19,960 bases of DNA from Prevotellaceae bacterium UBA1746 (GTDB lineage: Bacteria > Bacteroidota > Bacteroidia > Bacteroidales > Bacteroidaceae): the NCBI GenBank assembly GCA_905369775.1, contig CAJPJR010000035.1, positions 1 through 19,960 of the forward strand. Reading direction: 5' to 3'. The position numbers and the translations under genes were made by a program. Positions within the stretch are counted from its first letter, which is position 1. Each line of letters begins with the position of its first letter. Below are positions 13,901-19,960 of the stretch, piece after piece. Under the pieces are notes generated by a model. That model worked only from the letters and a program-made list of their open reading frames with translations. It ran no database searches and was not told the DNA's origin.

Positions 13901-15799
13901 TTCACACTGCCCGAGAGTTTGACCCAATGGAAGTTCAATGCCTTCGCACACGACGGGGAACTGAATTCGGGAACGCTCGACGAAACGATCATTGCGCGCA
14001 AACAGCTCACCGCAGAAGTGGCGGTGCCGCGCTGTCTGCGCGAAGGAGACGAGATGGAATGGCCCATCACGGTGCGCAACATCAGTGGAAAGCCGACCGC
14101 CGGAAACTACGTTTTCACAGTAGAAGACGCTACCGGCAAACGCGTTTTGAACACGTTCAACGGAAAATTCAGCCTCAATGACGGGCATGTGTTCACGCAG
14201 CGTTTTGCTATGCGCGTGCCCGATGGATGCCAAAGCCTGCTTGTTCGTGTGACGGCGCGCAACAATGAATTTAGCGACGGCGAGGAGCGCACAATTCCCG
14301 TACTCTCGCGACAAATTGAGGTGACGCGCGCCGTGCCCTTCACGATTAGACCGGGCGAATCGCTCAGCGAAAAGGAAGCGGAAGCGCGGCGTCGGCTCAC
14401 GGCGATGCTGGAAAAAGACGTGCAACCCACCTTCAAGACCGACACGTGCAGAGACGCCCGCAAAGAAGTGGCCAAAGTGGTGCCGAGTTGGATGCAAGTG
14501 GTGGATGGTTCGGCCTATGAGCAAGCTGTCGCACTCTATGGCATTAAATTGGCGTCGAAACTCCGTGAGCATCTCCAACTCTCGGACTACGAGATCCAAG
14601 CCTACCGGGCTTCTGCCGCGGACAGACTGCGCGAGATGCAAAACGGCGATGGTTCGTGGCCGTGGTTTAGAGGATTGAGCGGTTCGAATTACATCACAGC
14701 GCAAATTGCGGTGCTCTTGGCGCGCGCGCAAACGATGACGGGGGCGCCGTACGAAGGACAAATGTGTCGCCAAGCCATGTCCTATCTGGATGGAGAATTG
14801 CAAAAAGCGGTGGAGGAAATGAAACGAGACAAGGTGGTTGCCAACGGGTTGCCCGAATGGATCTACAATTACCTCTATGCGGCTCACTTGCTCCGACGCA
14901 AGGCGACTCCTTCGGTGCAATATGTATTGAGAAAGTTTGCTCAAAACAATAAGGACCTCACGATGTACGGCAAAAGTGCTCAAGCGGTCGTGCTCAGCGG
15001 CACGGCATACGACAAGACGGCTCGCAATGCGCTGCAAAGTGTGGTGGAACACACCGTGACCTCACCGGAAATGGGTCGTTACTTCGACACGGAACGCGCA
15101 TTGGGCGGTTGGGCCAGCTATCGCATCCCAACGCAAACTTTTGCCATTGAGGCCCTTCAACGTTTGTCGGCACAAATGCCGACAATCGACGGGACGCCCA
15201 ACGCGCAACTGGTCGATGAGTTGAAATTGTGGCTTTTGCAATCGAAACGCACGCAGGTGTGGAACACGTCGCGCGCCACGACCGACGCGGCTTACGCCCT
15301 ACTCTCTCAACCGGCGAGCGGCAACCAAGGCCTCACTTGGGGTGCTGTTTCGGCCAGCTACAAGGTGGATGCGGCCAAAGTGCAGGCAGCCGGCAACGGC
15401 TTCCGCATCGAACGCCGATTTGAGGTGCAGCGCGACGGGAAATGGGCGAAGGTGGATGGCGAAGTGCGCGTGGGTGAGCGCGTGCGCTGGGTCTACGACG
15501 TCACCGCCGACCGCGATTTCGATCAGGTCTCGCTCCAATCGACTCGACCTGCCGGACTCGAACCTCGAGATCCGCTGTCGGGCGTGGTTTGGACCAACGG
15601 CGTGGTTTGCTACCGCATGGTACACGATGCCGACAACGAGTATTTCATCGAACATCTCCCCAAAGGCAAACACACGTTCACGGATGAGTGTGTGGCTGTG
15701 CGAGCCGGACGATTTGACGGCGGTATTGCCCGCGTACAATCGGTGTTTGCGCCGGAATTCTCCGCGACTTCCACTCCGATGAAGCTCATTGTGCGATAA
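10901..15799 (+). CDS. Large alpha-2-macroglobulin-family (MG-domain) envelope protein
   Basis: The product has 1632 residues. Residues 1-20 are a signal peptide (VSA|QN); a lipobox-like CTSC (Cys13) is poor. A helical N-terminal region (~25-290) is followed by macroglobulin domains with the hallmark YTDRPMYRPGQRMEF near residue 490, and by an A2M/MG7-type segment near 978-1020 (FFQPTLRTNESGVTTLHFTL). A thioester-type alpha/alpha toroid follows from ~1195 (MQNGDGSWPWFRG, SNYITAQIAVLLARA), then a C-terminal beta domain. Bacterial A2M proteins are envelope protease traps or have less defined roles. At the expected thioester site this protein reads GSAYEQ (Ala1205, Glu1207, Gln1208) rather than GCxEQ, so covalent trapping is probably impossible. 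It is transcribed alone. The family is confident; the function is not. Confidence 0.9.
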   Translation: MKSKLFTLLCTSCLVQLVSAQNFTQWWKQVDAAAEKDQPKTAIQSLRLIRQEAIRSGNAAQLLRALFTEQVMQEEIAPDSGAVMRQLIETELAKEKRPVERALWLNALGRLYTEKARNAWRGNDTADVRKAHDLLLESVQQTALLGGAQTQHYATLFAMGRDSKPVYSDDLLSVLTETLVNAYEDNYFRPIKKEELREVLQRNLDFYQQQGRRRAALHTEWKLADLLEGEKRLEFLRKVSKFYEELPENSETIARICNLLRDKQLDEAVQLAKAGEQRYGKAAVGLHNFLADVEQPYIQVDWSSPELKTEGNAFYPGATYRALIRWKNMKSVKINFIRLKGVDASLNALQAYGVNPDMYIGKEALARLVSRAPHETALTLRKELPTLPAHRTTEDSIEFKMPAAGVYVAELWGNDRLMERELVLMSRGTLFELKTQTVKGKKTYVDVITGQPITDPQEIATVPDERKKYDFGFRNEGNYTPNAEKGCQIYTDRPMYRPGQRMEFATLLYSRNGDTYNVVPNKEVKVKLQDSRHEDLDTLTVKTDAFGMASGQFTLPRYCRTGEFSLVVNAPGHEAKNSQFRVEEYQRPKFEVKFDTLPSPLQSVGEVKVRGRVLTLNGLPVRNTRIAWNWNLKKVWYWESDADDDDTRLDGKGETTTDDEGRFEFAVNMKADVKTYYWLSVKATATAPDGETHDATQTAYVNNDREQPTQKQPMIATTTAPNGDKATITFGEEATVIYNLVSAKGDIVEHRVLNVKAGTELPVAWKAEWGDAATAFVSYMKKGEEHTADVTVKRPEPDKRLLLKWQTFRSQLTPGQEETWMLSVTTPDGRPARANVMARLYDASLDALLRNKFHNQSDEKDRSPWRFYYNFVRQLPLTYYQRQQWYDPSLNGSLPGRATYEVPSPIFTVWKESMFDYRSNDRMRVGGVTPLSVVKTECSAAQIMREVEIAVGNRAMPARAMRKKADMLEAETPQVRTNFSETAFFQPTLRTNESGVTTLHFTLPESLTQWKFNAFAHDGELNSGTLDETIIARKQLTAEVAVPRCLREGDEMEWPITVRNISGKPTAGNYVFTVEDATGKRVLNTFNGKFSLNDGHVFTQRFAMRVPDGCQSLLVRVTARNNEFSDGEERTIPVLSRQIEVTRAVPFTIRPGESLSEKEAEARRRLTAMLEKDVQPTFKTDTCRDARKEVAKVVPSWMQVVDGSAYEQAVALYGIKLASKLREHLQLSDYEIQAYRASAADRLREMQNGDGSWPWFRGLSGSNYITAQIAVLLARAQTMTGAPYEGQMCRQAMSYLDGELQKAVEEMKRDKVVANGLPEWIYNYLYAAHLLRRKATPSVQYVLRKFAQNNKDLTMYGKSAQAVVLSGTAYDKTARNALQSVVEHTVTSPEMGRYFDTERALGGWASYRIPTQTFAIEALQRLSAQMPTIDGTPNAQLVDELKLWLLQSKRTQVWNTSRATTDAAYALLSQPASGNQGLTWGAVSASYKVDAAKVQAAGNGFRIERRFEVQRDGKWAKVDGEVRVGERVRWVYDVTADRDFDQVSLQSTRPAGLEPRDPLSGVVWTNGVVCYRMVHDADNEYFIEHLPKGKHTFTDECVAVRAGRFDGGIARVQSVFAPEFSATSTPMKLIVR

Positions 15800-15836
15800 A
15801 ACAGCGATTCTCGTTTCAAAATCAGCAGATTAACGA

Positions 15837-15876
15837 AGAGGAGTCTCCCTGACGTAGGGAGACTCCTCTCTTACTT
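15837..15876 (+). terminator. Intrinsic terminator after the A2M-like gene
   Basis: AGAGGAGTCTCCCT (15837-15850) pairs perfectly with AGGGAGACTCCTCT (15856-15869) around GACGT, followed by an interrupted T-rich tail (CTTACTTTC). It lies 37 nt past the stop codon. Confidence 0.75.
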
Positions 15877-16146
15877 TCTATGCAGAATGCAATCTCATAC
15901 ATTGCATAATCCGTTAAAGGATCGTTCATCTTCGGCTTTCAGCGTTAAATCGTTCACAAGCAAAACGGCATTTCGTATCTTTGCGGTGCTAACATGGCAA
16001 GGCCGAGTGTACGAACCGCTGACCACAGCCGTTCACCAGCAAGTTCAAGCCAAAGAACTCTATTGCACTCCTCGCTTTCGCGCGAGTGTCGCTTTCGCCT
16101 TCTTCCTGTGAAGATCCGGAGGTTGCCTTGCCGCAAAAAACAACCA
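15870..16146. other. Intergenic stretch with rlpA promoter and long leader
   Basis: No gene is supported here. It contains the rlpA promoter (15953-15983). From there a leader of roughly 160 nt extends to the rlpA ATG, with a CGCTTTCGCGCGAGTG segment that could form a small stem. I recognise no known riboswitch or RNA gene. Confidence 0.45.
15953..15983 (+). promoter_or_regulatory. Promoter of rlpA
   Basis: TATCTTTG at 15976-15983 is an exact -7 element. TTC at 15953-15955, 20 nt upstream, is one base off the TTG -33 element. Confidence 0.6.
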
Positions 16147-16749
16147 ATGCATATCATACACAAGATTGCATTCTCCTTCCTCTCTCTGTTGACTTTTGCC
16201 GCTATGCACGCGCAAGACAAGAACACGAAGGTGGGAAATGCTACTTACTATGGTGACCGATGGCATGGTCGCCGAACCGCTGATGGTTCGTCTTACCACA
16301 AAGATTCACTCACTTGCGCGCACCGAACGCTGCCTTTCGGCACACTGCTTCACGTGCGCAACCCGAAAAACGGAAAGGTTGTGGTGGTGAAGGTTACGGA
16401 TCGTGGCCCCTATCGCGCAAATACGATTGTGGATCTATCAAAAGCAGCGGCGCAACAAATCGACATGATTCGGTCGGGCGTTGCACAAGTGGAGGTTACG
16501 CAAGTGTTGCCCACGGCGGCACCAAAGGCGACCGACAATGCTGCACCTACTATCCCGCAATTCCAACTCTATGACCCTGCCACCGGGCGCTACTACACTA
16601 CGGTGGAATGGACGCAGCGCGAAAACAATCGTCGAGAGTTGGCACAAGCTAAGGCGAAGGCACAAAAAGAAGCGCTTATGGCGAAGGCTAAACAACCTCG
16701 CTACCGCGTTCTGCATAATAGTGCCATGGCATCGGCAAAGAAGAAATGA
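16147..16749 (+). CDS. rlpA: RlpA-like septal/peptidoglycan protein (double-psi beta-barrel)
   Basis: The ATG at 16147 gives 200 residues starting with a signal peptide (MHIIHKIAFSFLSLLTFAAMHA|Q in two halves around the Leu-rich core). An upstream in-frame ATG at 15994 would add an Arg/Ser-rich extension and hide the signal. Residues ~28-120 form the RlpA double-psi beta-barrel: GNATYYGDRWHGRRTADG, the catalytic-type His59 in AHRTLPFGT and Asp85 in VKVTDRGPY, and IVDLSKAAAQQIDM. RlpA proteins of other bacteria are lytic transglycosylases that cut stem-peptide-free glycan strands at the septum. The C-terminal ~80 residues are rich in Ala/Lys/Gln and basic at the end, with no SPOR domain, so septal targeting must differ from E. 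coli or Pseudomonas RlpA. No lipobox is visible, unlike the E. coli lipoprotein. Confidence 0.9.
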   Translation: MHIIHKIAFSFLSLLTFAAMHAQDKNTKVGNATYYGDRWHGRRTADGSSYHKDSLTCAHRTLPFGTLLHVRNPKNGKVVVVKVTDRGPYRANTIVDLSKAAAQQIDMIRSGVAQVEVTQVLPTAAPKATDNAAPTIPQFQLYDPATGRYYTTVEWTQRENNRRELAQAKAKAQKEALMAKAKQPRYRVLHNSAMASAKKK

Positions 16750-16864
16750 ACGTTTCGATGCGCCGGACAAGGTGTTCAAACCGACATCGTGAAGTTTGAA
16801 ATTGCAGTCCGCGACAGGAAAATGTTTCAAGACAAACATGCAAGCGCTATGACTGCGCTAAGAT

Positions 16865-16909
16865 AAAGGGAAGCCCTATTGCATCTGCAGTAGGGCTTCT
16901 CTTTCCTAT
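16865..16909 (+). terminator. Intrinsic terminator after rlpA
   Basis: AAAGGGAAGCCCTA (16865-16878) pairs with TAGGGCTTCTCTTT (16891-16904), with one G-T wobble, around a 12-nt loop; the tail is T/C-rich. It lies ~115 nt after the rlpA stop. No gene is seen in the 110 nt between. Confidence 0.6.
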
Positions 16910-16940
16910 ATATATAAGGAGTGCGATACAGCTCTCTCGT

Positions 16941-16982
16941 AAAAAGCATCAGCCCTCACGATAAAGTTATCGTGAGGGCTGA
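16941..16982 (-). terminator. Intrinsic terminator of the chimeric adhesin-like gene
   Basis: TCAGCCCTCACGATAA (16949-16964) and TTATCGTGAGGGCTGA (16967-16982) form a perfect 16-bp palindromic stem. Read on the minus strand it is followed by TGCTTTTT. It starts just 6 nt beyond the stop codon of the gene at 16989. The plus strand also has a short T-run, so it may act in both directions. Confidence 0.85.
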
Positions 16983-16988
16983 GTTCTT

Positions 16989-19901
16989 TTACCAATGCTG
17001 GTCGACGCGCTGGCGCAACTGGGGATTGACCATGGCGGGATAGCGGCGTTTGAAGATCACGGTGATGGGTTCGCCCTTCGTTTCGCACGTGCCCGAGCGG
17101 ATGATGCGGCGGTAGTAGACCACGGGGGCGAGGCGTTGCGTTTCGGTGTAGGAAACGTCGGTGCCGACGTCGGTCCACGTCTTGCCGTCGAGGCTGCGCT
17201 GCCACACGTAGGTGCGGGCGGCGGGACCGGTGATGAGACCGGCGGTGAGCAAGAAGGGGTTCTTGTGGTCGATCACCACCCGACGCTCGGCCGCACTCAT
17301 GGTGACGGTGATGCCGGGGTCGACGGTCAGGGTGCACAAACCGCCCACCGCGACGCAGTCGCCCAAGCGAGTGGTGCGACGCAGGTAGTAGGTGCCGGGA
17401 TAGGCGGCGACGTATTCGACACTCTTCTCCGTGGCGCCGAAAATGGGCTTCCACGAGTTGGCGTCGGTGGGCGTCTTGGTGTACTGCCACTGGAACTCGA
17501 GGTCCTCTTGGTCGAGGGCTCCGCCGTTGAGCGTGGCCACCGGATCGGCCGGCGCGAAGACGGCGCTCTGACCGGCGCAGGTGCGCTGCGTGTGTGTGCC
17601 GGCGCTTTCGGTCAGGTGGCCGACGCCGAGCGTGTAGGTGCCGGTGATGGTGGCGTTGCAGGTGTTGAGCTGGATGTCGACGGTGTAGTCGCCGGCCTTG
17701 TCGGGCGTGCCCACGAAGGAGAGTTCCTGATTGTGGCTGTGGGTGCCGTCGGGAAGCGTCCAGGTGTAGGTGGCGCCGGGGAAATTGACGGCTTTGATGC
17801 GCACGGGATCGCCGTCGCAGACAAAGATGTCGCCGGCGATGCTGCCCGAAATGGCGGCAGGGTCTTGCAGCAACACGTCTTGGTGCACGTGCGTGAGTCC
17901 GCAGGAGTCGGTGGCTTCGATGCGGTAGCGAGAGCCCAGACTGCCGTGTTCGAAGGTGACGGGGCCATGGGCGCTTTTCTTCTCCACGAGGGTGCCGTCG
18001 AGCGTGCGCAGTTCGTAGATGTAGGGCTTGTGCCCGCCTTTGAGGCCTACGTTGATTTGGCCCGAGTGGGCGCCGGCACAGAAGAAGCTCACCGTGTTGG
18101 AGCGGTCGAAAGCCAGGGGTTCTGAAGTGTAATTGTAGTATATGCGGCGTTCACAAGTTTGTCCATTCGGCAGGTCGAGTTTGTAATAGACGATGCCCGA
18201 GGGTTTATAGGTTGCGCCTTCGTCTCCCCAACTGTAAGTGGTATAGTTATCACCATCAATACGGTAGGTCGAGAAGTTGACCGGGTCCGTACTATTGGGG
18301 AGTGAGGCTGTTCCGGTCGGGGTAAACTTGATTTTACCGTCGCAGTCTATCTGAACATTCGTGAGTTTAACGTCGGACTCTGCCGGTGCTTTGTAGGTGA
18401 TATTGAACGTCGAGGTCTTTGTACCGCAGGAAGTATAGACTTCAAGGGTATATTCTCCCGGTTCGAGCGAAGGGGAAATGTTTTGTTTCGATACTTGGCC
18501 TGAAGGATCAAGCTCGTCCCAACTTATTATTTTCAATATGGGATGACCTTTTTCCCCTGTGGATGGGCGTACGTTGATAGAACCTTTTTCAAAGCGCCGA
18601 GATTGGAACGTTTTACCGGTGGCGTTGTTGCGTACGATTACTTTTTGTATATTATCACCAAATAATCGCGGGCCTTGCCCGTTATCCCATTCAACGTATA
18701 TATTATTGAGTCCATTTCCGGGACCTACCGTTTTGGGGGCATCGGCATCGCACAGATTGTCCAGATTGAAGTCGTCATAAACGAATCTCTCCGCTAGATT
18801 GTATTGTGGGGTCCAAGCACCTGTGCCGATTAAAGCGTTGGCTTCATCATAGATCTCCATCGAATACGTTTTGTTGCGCTCGAAATCATACTCGGTCACT
18901 GTGAATTGCGGGTTGTTATTTGCGTCGTACCACTGATGGAGACGTGCCACTTCAGTGCCGGTTGCTTTGTCGCGGATGATCATCCATTGTTTCTTATGGC
19001 AACCACCGGTGGCCCACGCAAATTGGTATCGTGCTGTTGTGCAGGTTACGTTGTCGCTGCCATAGGGAATATAGTTTGGTGCGTCATATACTCGGCCATA
19101 ACTCGTTGTGTATACCGTCATGGGTTCATTGACCGAGGTTATCTCAAACTTGTAAGACGAAGTTTTGGGCAGTATGATTTCGTTTTCGAGCTGCTGCGGG
19201 AAATCGGGATCGTAGGTGAACGTCTTTACTTGATTGTACACCTCTTGGTTGTCCTCGGTTCGGATAACACGTATCCGGTAGGGATGACCGGTGTCGTAGC
19301 TGGTGAGGACATACCCGGTTTTTTCGCAAGTAGTCGTTGTAGAATCAATGCTGACGCTAAATGGGTTACAGAGTTTGTGAACTCCTTTGACTTGGTGATA
19401 TCGTTTCATTGAACCGGGGCATCCTCTGAAGCGATAGAGAATGTCGAAGCCTTCGGAAATGTCGAAACGAGTTGACCAGGAGGAGTAGTGAAAGAGAGTA
19501 TTGTCGTCAGTTCTATCAAAGTATGGACGCCAGTTGGATTCATCGGGTGCAGCATTTGGAGCCACAACCTGTGTCTCAATCAATGTGGCTATTTTCCCAC
19601 GCAGGTGTTCCGGGTAGTCCTTAAGATCGATTCCGTAGCTGACATTCATCGGATGATGCTTCGCATAGATGGCCGTTCCGCTGTAGCCTTTCTTGTCGGC
19701 ATAGTTCCAATAGCTCTCATATCCATCGAACTGCAGGTCGAGTTGTCCGGCCTGCATCTTCGTTTCCTGAAGACAGAAGAAATCGGCATTTAAATCGTTG
19801 AAATAGGCTTCAAAACCCTTGCTGGTTACGTTGCCTTCGTCGTCAGTTTTTACCTTGACACAAGCGCGAAGGCCGTTGACATTACATGAAATGAACTTCA
19901 T
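16989..19901 (-). CDS. Chimeric frame: N-terminal exodeoxyribonuclease III fragment fused to an Ig/PKD-type adhesin-like protein
   Basis: This is one uninterrupted 970-residue frame. Residues 1 to ~91 are the start of exodeoxyribonuclease III (Xth): NVNGLRACV (7-15), metal-site Glu in LQETKM (44-49), YESYWNYADKKGYSGTAIYA (61-80), NVSYG. There is a ~12-residue insertion near 16-28 and Cys6 where SWNVNG is usual. The rest of the nuclease, including the catalytic Tyr, Asp and His, is missing. After ~92 the chain becomes a Cys-containing, Tyr/Thr-rich beta protein. PKD/Ig-like modules are visible in the last third (VNFPGATYTWTLPDGT; FQWQYTKTP; YVWQRSLDGKTWTDVG), and it ends RYPAMVNPQLRQRVDQHW. 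There is no signal peptide, so the surface-type part could not be exported by the Sec route. It may be a recombinant or silent gene, or an assembly artefact. Codons up to ~592 are much less GC-rich than those after. Confidence 0.75.
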   Translation of the reverse strand: MKFISCNVNGLRACVKVKTDDEGNVTSKGFEAYFNDLNADFFCLQETKMQAGQLDLQFDGYESYWNYADKKGYSGTAIYAKHHPMNVSYGIDLKDYPEHLRGKIATLIETQVVAPNAAPDESNWRPYFDRTDDNTLFHYSSWSTRFDISEGFDILYRFRGCPGSMKRYHQVKGVHKLCNPFSVSIDSTTTTCEKTGYVLTSYDTGHPYRIRVIRTEDNQEVYNQVKTFTYDPDFPQQLENEIILPKTSSYKFEITSVNEPMTVYTTSYGRVYDAPNYIPYGSDNVTCTTARYQFAWATGGCHKKQWMIIRDKATGTEVARLHQWYDANNNPQFTVTEYDFERNKTYSMEIYDEANALIGTGAWTPQYNLAERFVYDDFNLDNLCDADAPKTVGPGNGLNNIYVEWDNGQGPRLFGDNIQKVIVRNNATGKTFQSRRFEKGSINVRPSTGEKGHPILKIISWDELDPSGQVSKQNISPSLEPGEYTLEVYTSCGTKTSTFNITYKAPAESDVKLTNVQIDCDGKIKFTPTGTASLPNSTDPVNFSTYRIDGDNYTTYSWGDEGATYKPSGIVYYKLDLPNGQTCERRIYYNYTSEPLAFDRSNTVSFFCAGAHSGQINVGLKGGHKPYIYELRTLDGTLVEKKSAHGPVTFEHGSLGSRYRIEATDSCGLTHVHQDVLLQDPAAISGSIAGDIFVCDGDPVRIKAVNFPGATYTWTLPDGTHSHNQELSFVGTPDKAGDYTVDIQLNTCNATITGTYTLGVGHLTESAGTHTQRTCAGQSAVFAPADPVATLNGGALDQEDLEFQWQYTKTPTDANSWKPIFGATEKSVEYVAAYPGTYYLRRTTRLGDCVAVGGLCTLTVDPGITVTMSAAERRVVIDHKNPFLLTAGLITGPAARTYVWQRSLDGKTWTDVGTDVSYTETQRLAPVVYYRRIIRSGTCETKGEPITVIFKRRYPAMVNPQLRQRVDQHW

Positions 19902-19960
19902 ATTCTGATGTAAATCGGTTGGAAAAACTCATTGAAGAAACAGTATTTGTCGCGAAATGC

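Noticed and set aside
13523..15052. A 509-codon minus-strand frame inside the A2M-like gene
   Set aside because: His/Arg-rich antisense translation with no domain; the plus frame is a continuous recognisable protein.
15541..15575. GACTCGAACC-like segment resembling a tRNA T-arm
   Set aside because: It lies inside the continuous A2M-like coding frame, and no acceptor or anticodon stem can be assembled around it.
16995..18125. A 376-codon plus-strand frame antisense to the GC-rich 3' module of the adhesin-like gene
   Set aside because: Ala/Gly/Val-rich shadow caused by high GC. Its end near 18125 simply marks where the composition drops.

Overview
The window looks like chromosomal DNA of a Bacteroidota bacterium, most likely order Bacteroidales (Prevotella/Alloprevotella/Porphyromonas-like); I cannot name the genus. 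Three things support this. Most genes are preceded by the Bacteroidota -7 promoter element TAnnTTTG, usually as TATCTTTG. Several signal peptides end in A|Q. The gene families are typical of the group: secreted GH2 and GH20 glycosidases, BspA-type leucine-rich repeats, an SDR-type threonine dehydrogenase and a large alpha-2-macroglobulin-like protein. No rRNA, tRNA, CRISPR array, phage gene or transposase was seen.

Layout. 1-1613 (minus): 5' part of a secreted GH2 beta-galactosidase with N-terminal ricin-type domains, running off the left edge. 1614-2635: a 1-kb non-coding stretch holding a ~340-bp palindromic repeat element and a GC-rich hairpin. 2636-3235 (plus): small exported protein of unknown function. 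3442-4398 (plus): L-threonine 3-dehydrogenase, with a strong promoter and a strong terminator. 4583-5563 (minus): AraC-type regulator. 5564-6134: non-coding, with the araC promoter and the terminator of the next gene. 6135-8201 (minus): secreted GH20 hexosaminidase with N-terminal leucine-rich repeats. 8285-8716 (minus): tsaE, just upstream of the GH20 gene and possibly co-transcribed with it. 9040-10680 (minus): DUF438/hemerythrin/PAS protein. 10901-15799 (plus): 1632-residue alpha-2-macroglobulin-like protein, divergent from the DUF438 gene. 16147-16749 (plus): RlpA-like septal/peptidoglycan protein. 16989-19901 (minus): a chimeric reading frame in which the first ~90 codons of exodeoxyribonuclease III are fused to a large Ig/PKD-type adhesin-like protein.

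Working together. Most loci look like independent housekeeping or surface functions. Two secreted glycosidases carry extra recognition domains (ricin-type on GH2, leucine-rich repeats on GH20), which suggests host-glycan foraging. The A2M-like protein and RlpA act in the cell envelope. The DUF438 protein is probably a cytoplasmic sensor of oxygen, NO or redox state. I did not find a clear new multi-gene system. The most unusual objects are the exonuclease III-adhesin chimera with its base-composition mosaic, and the palindromic intergenic element.
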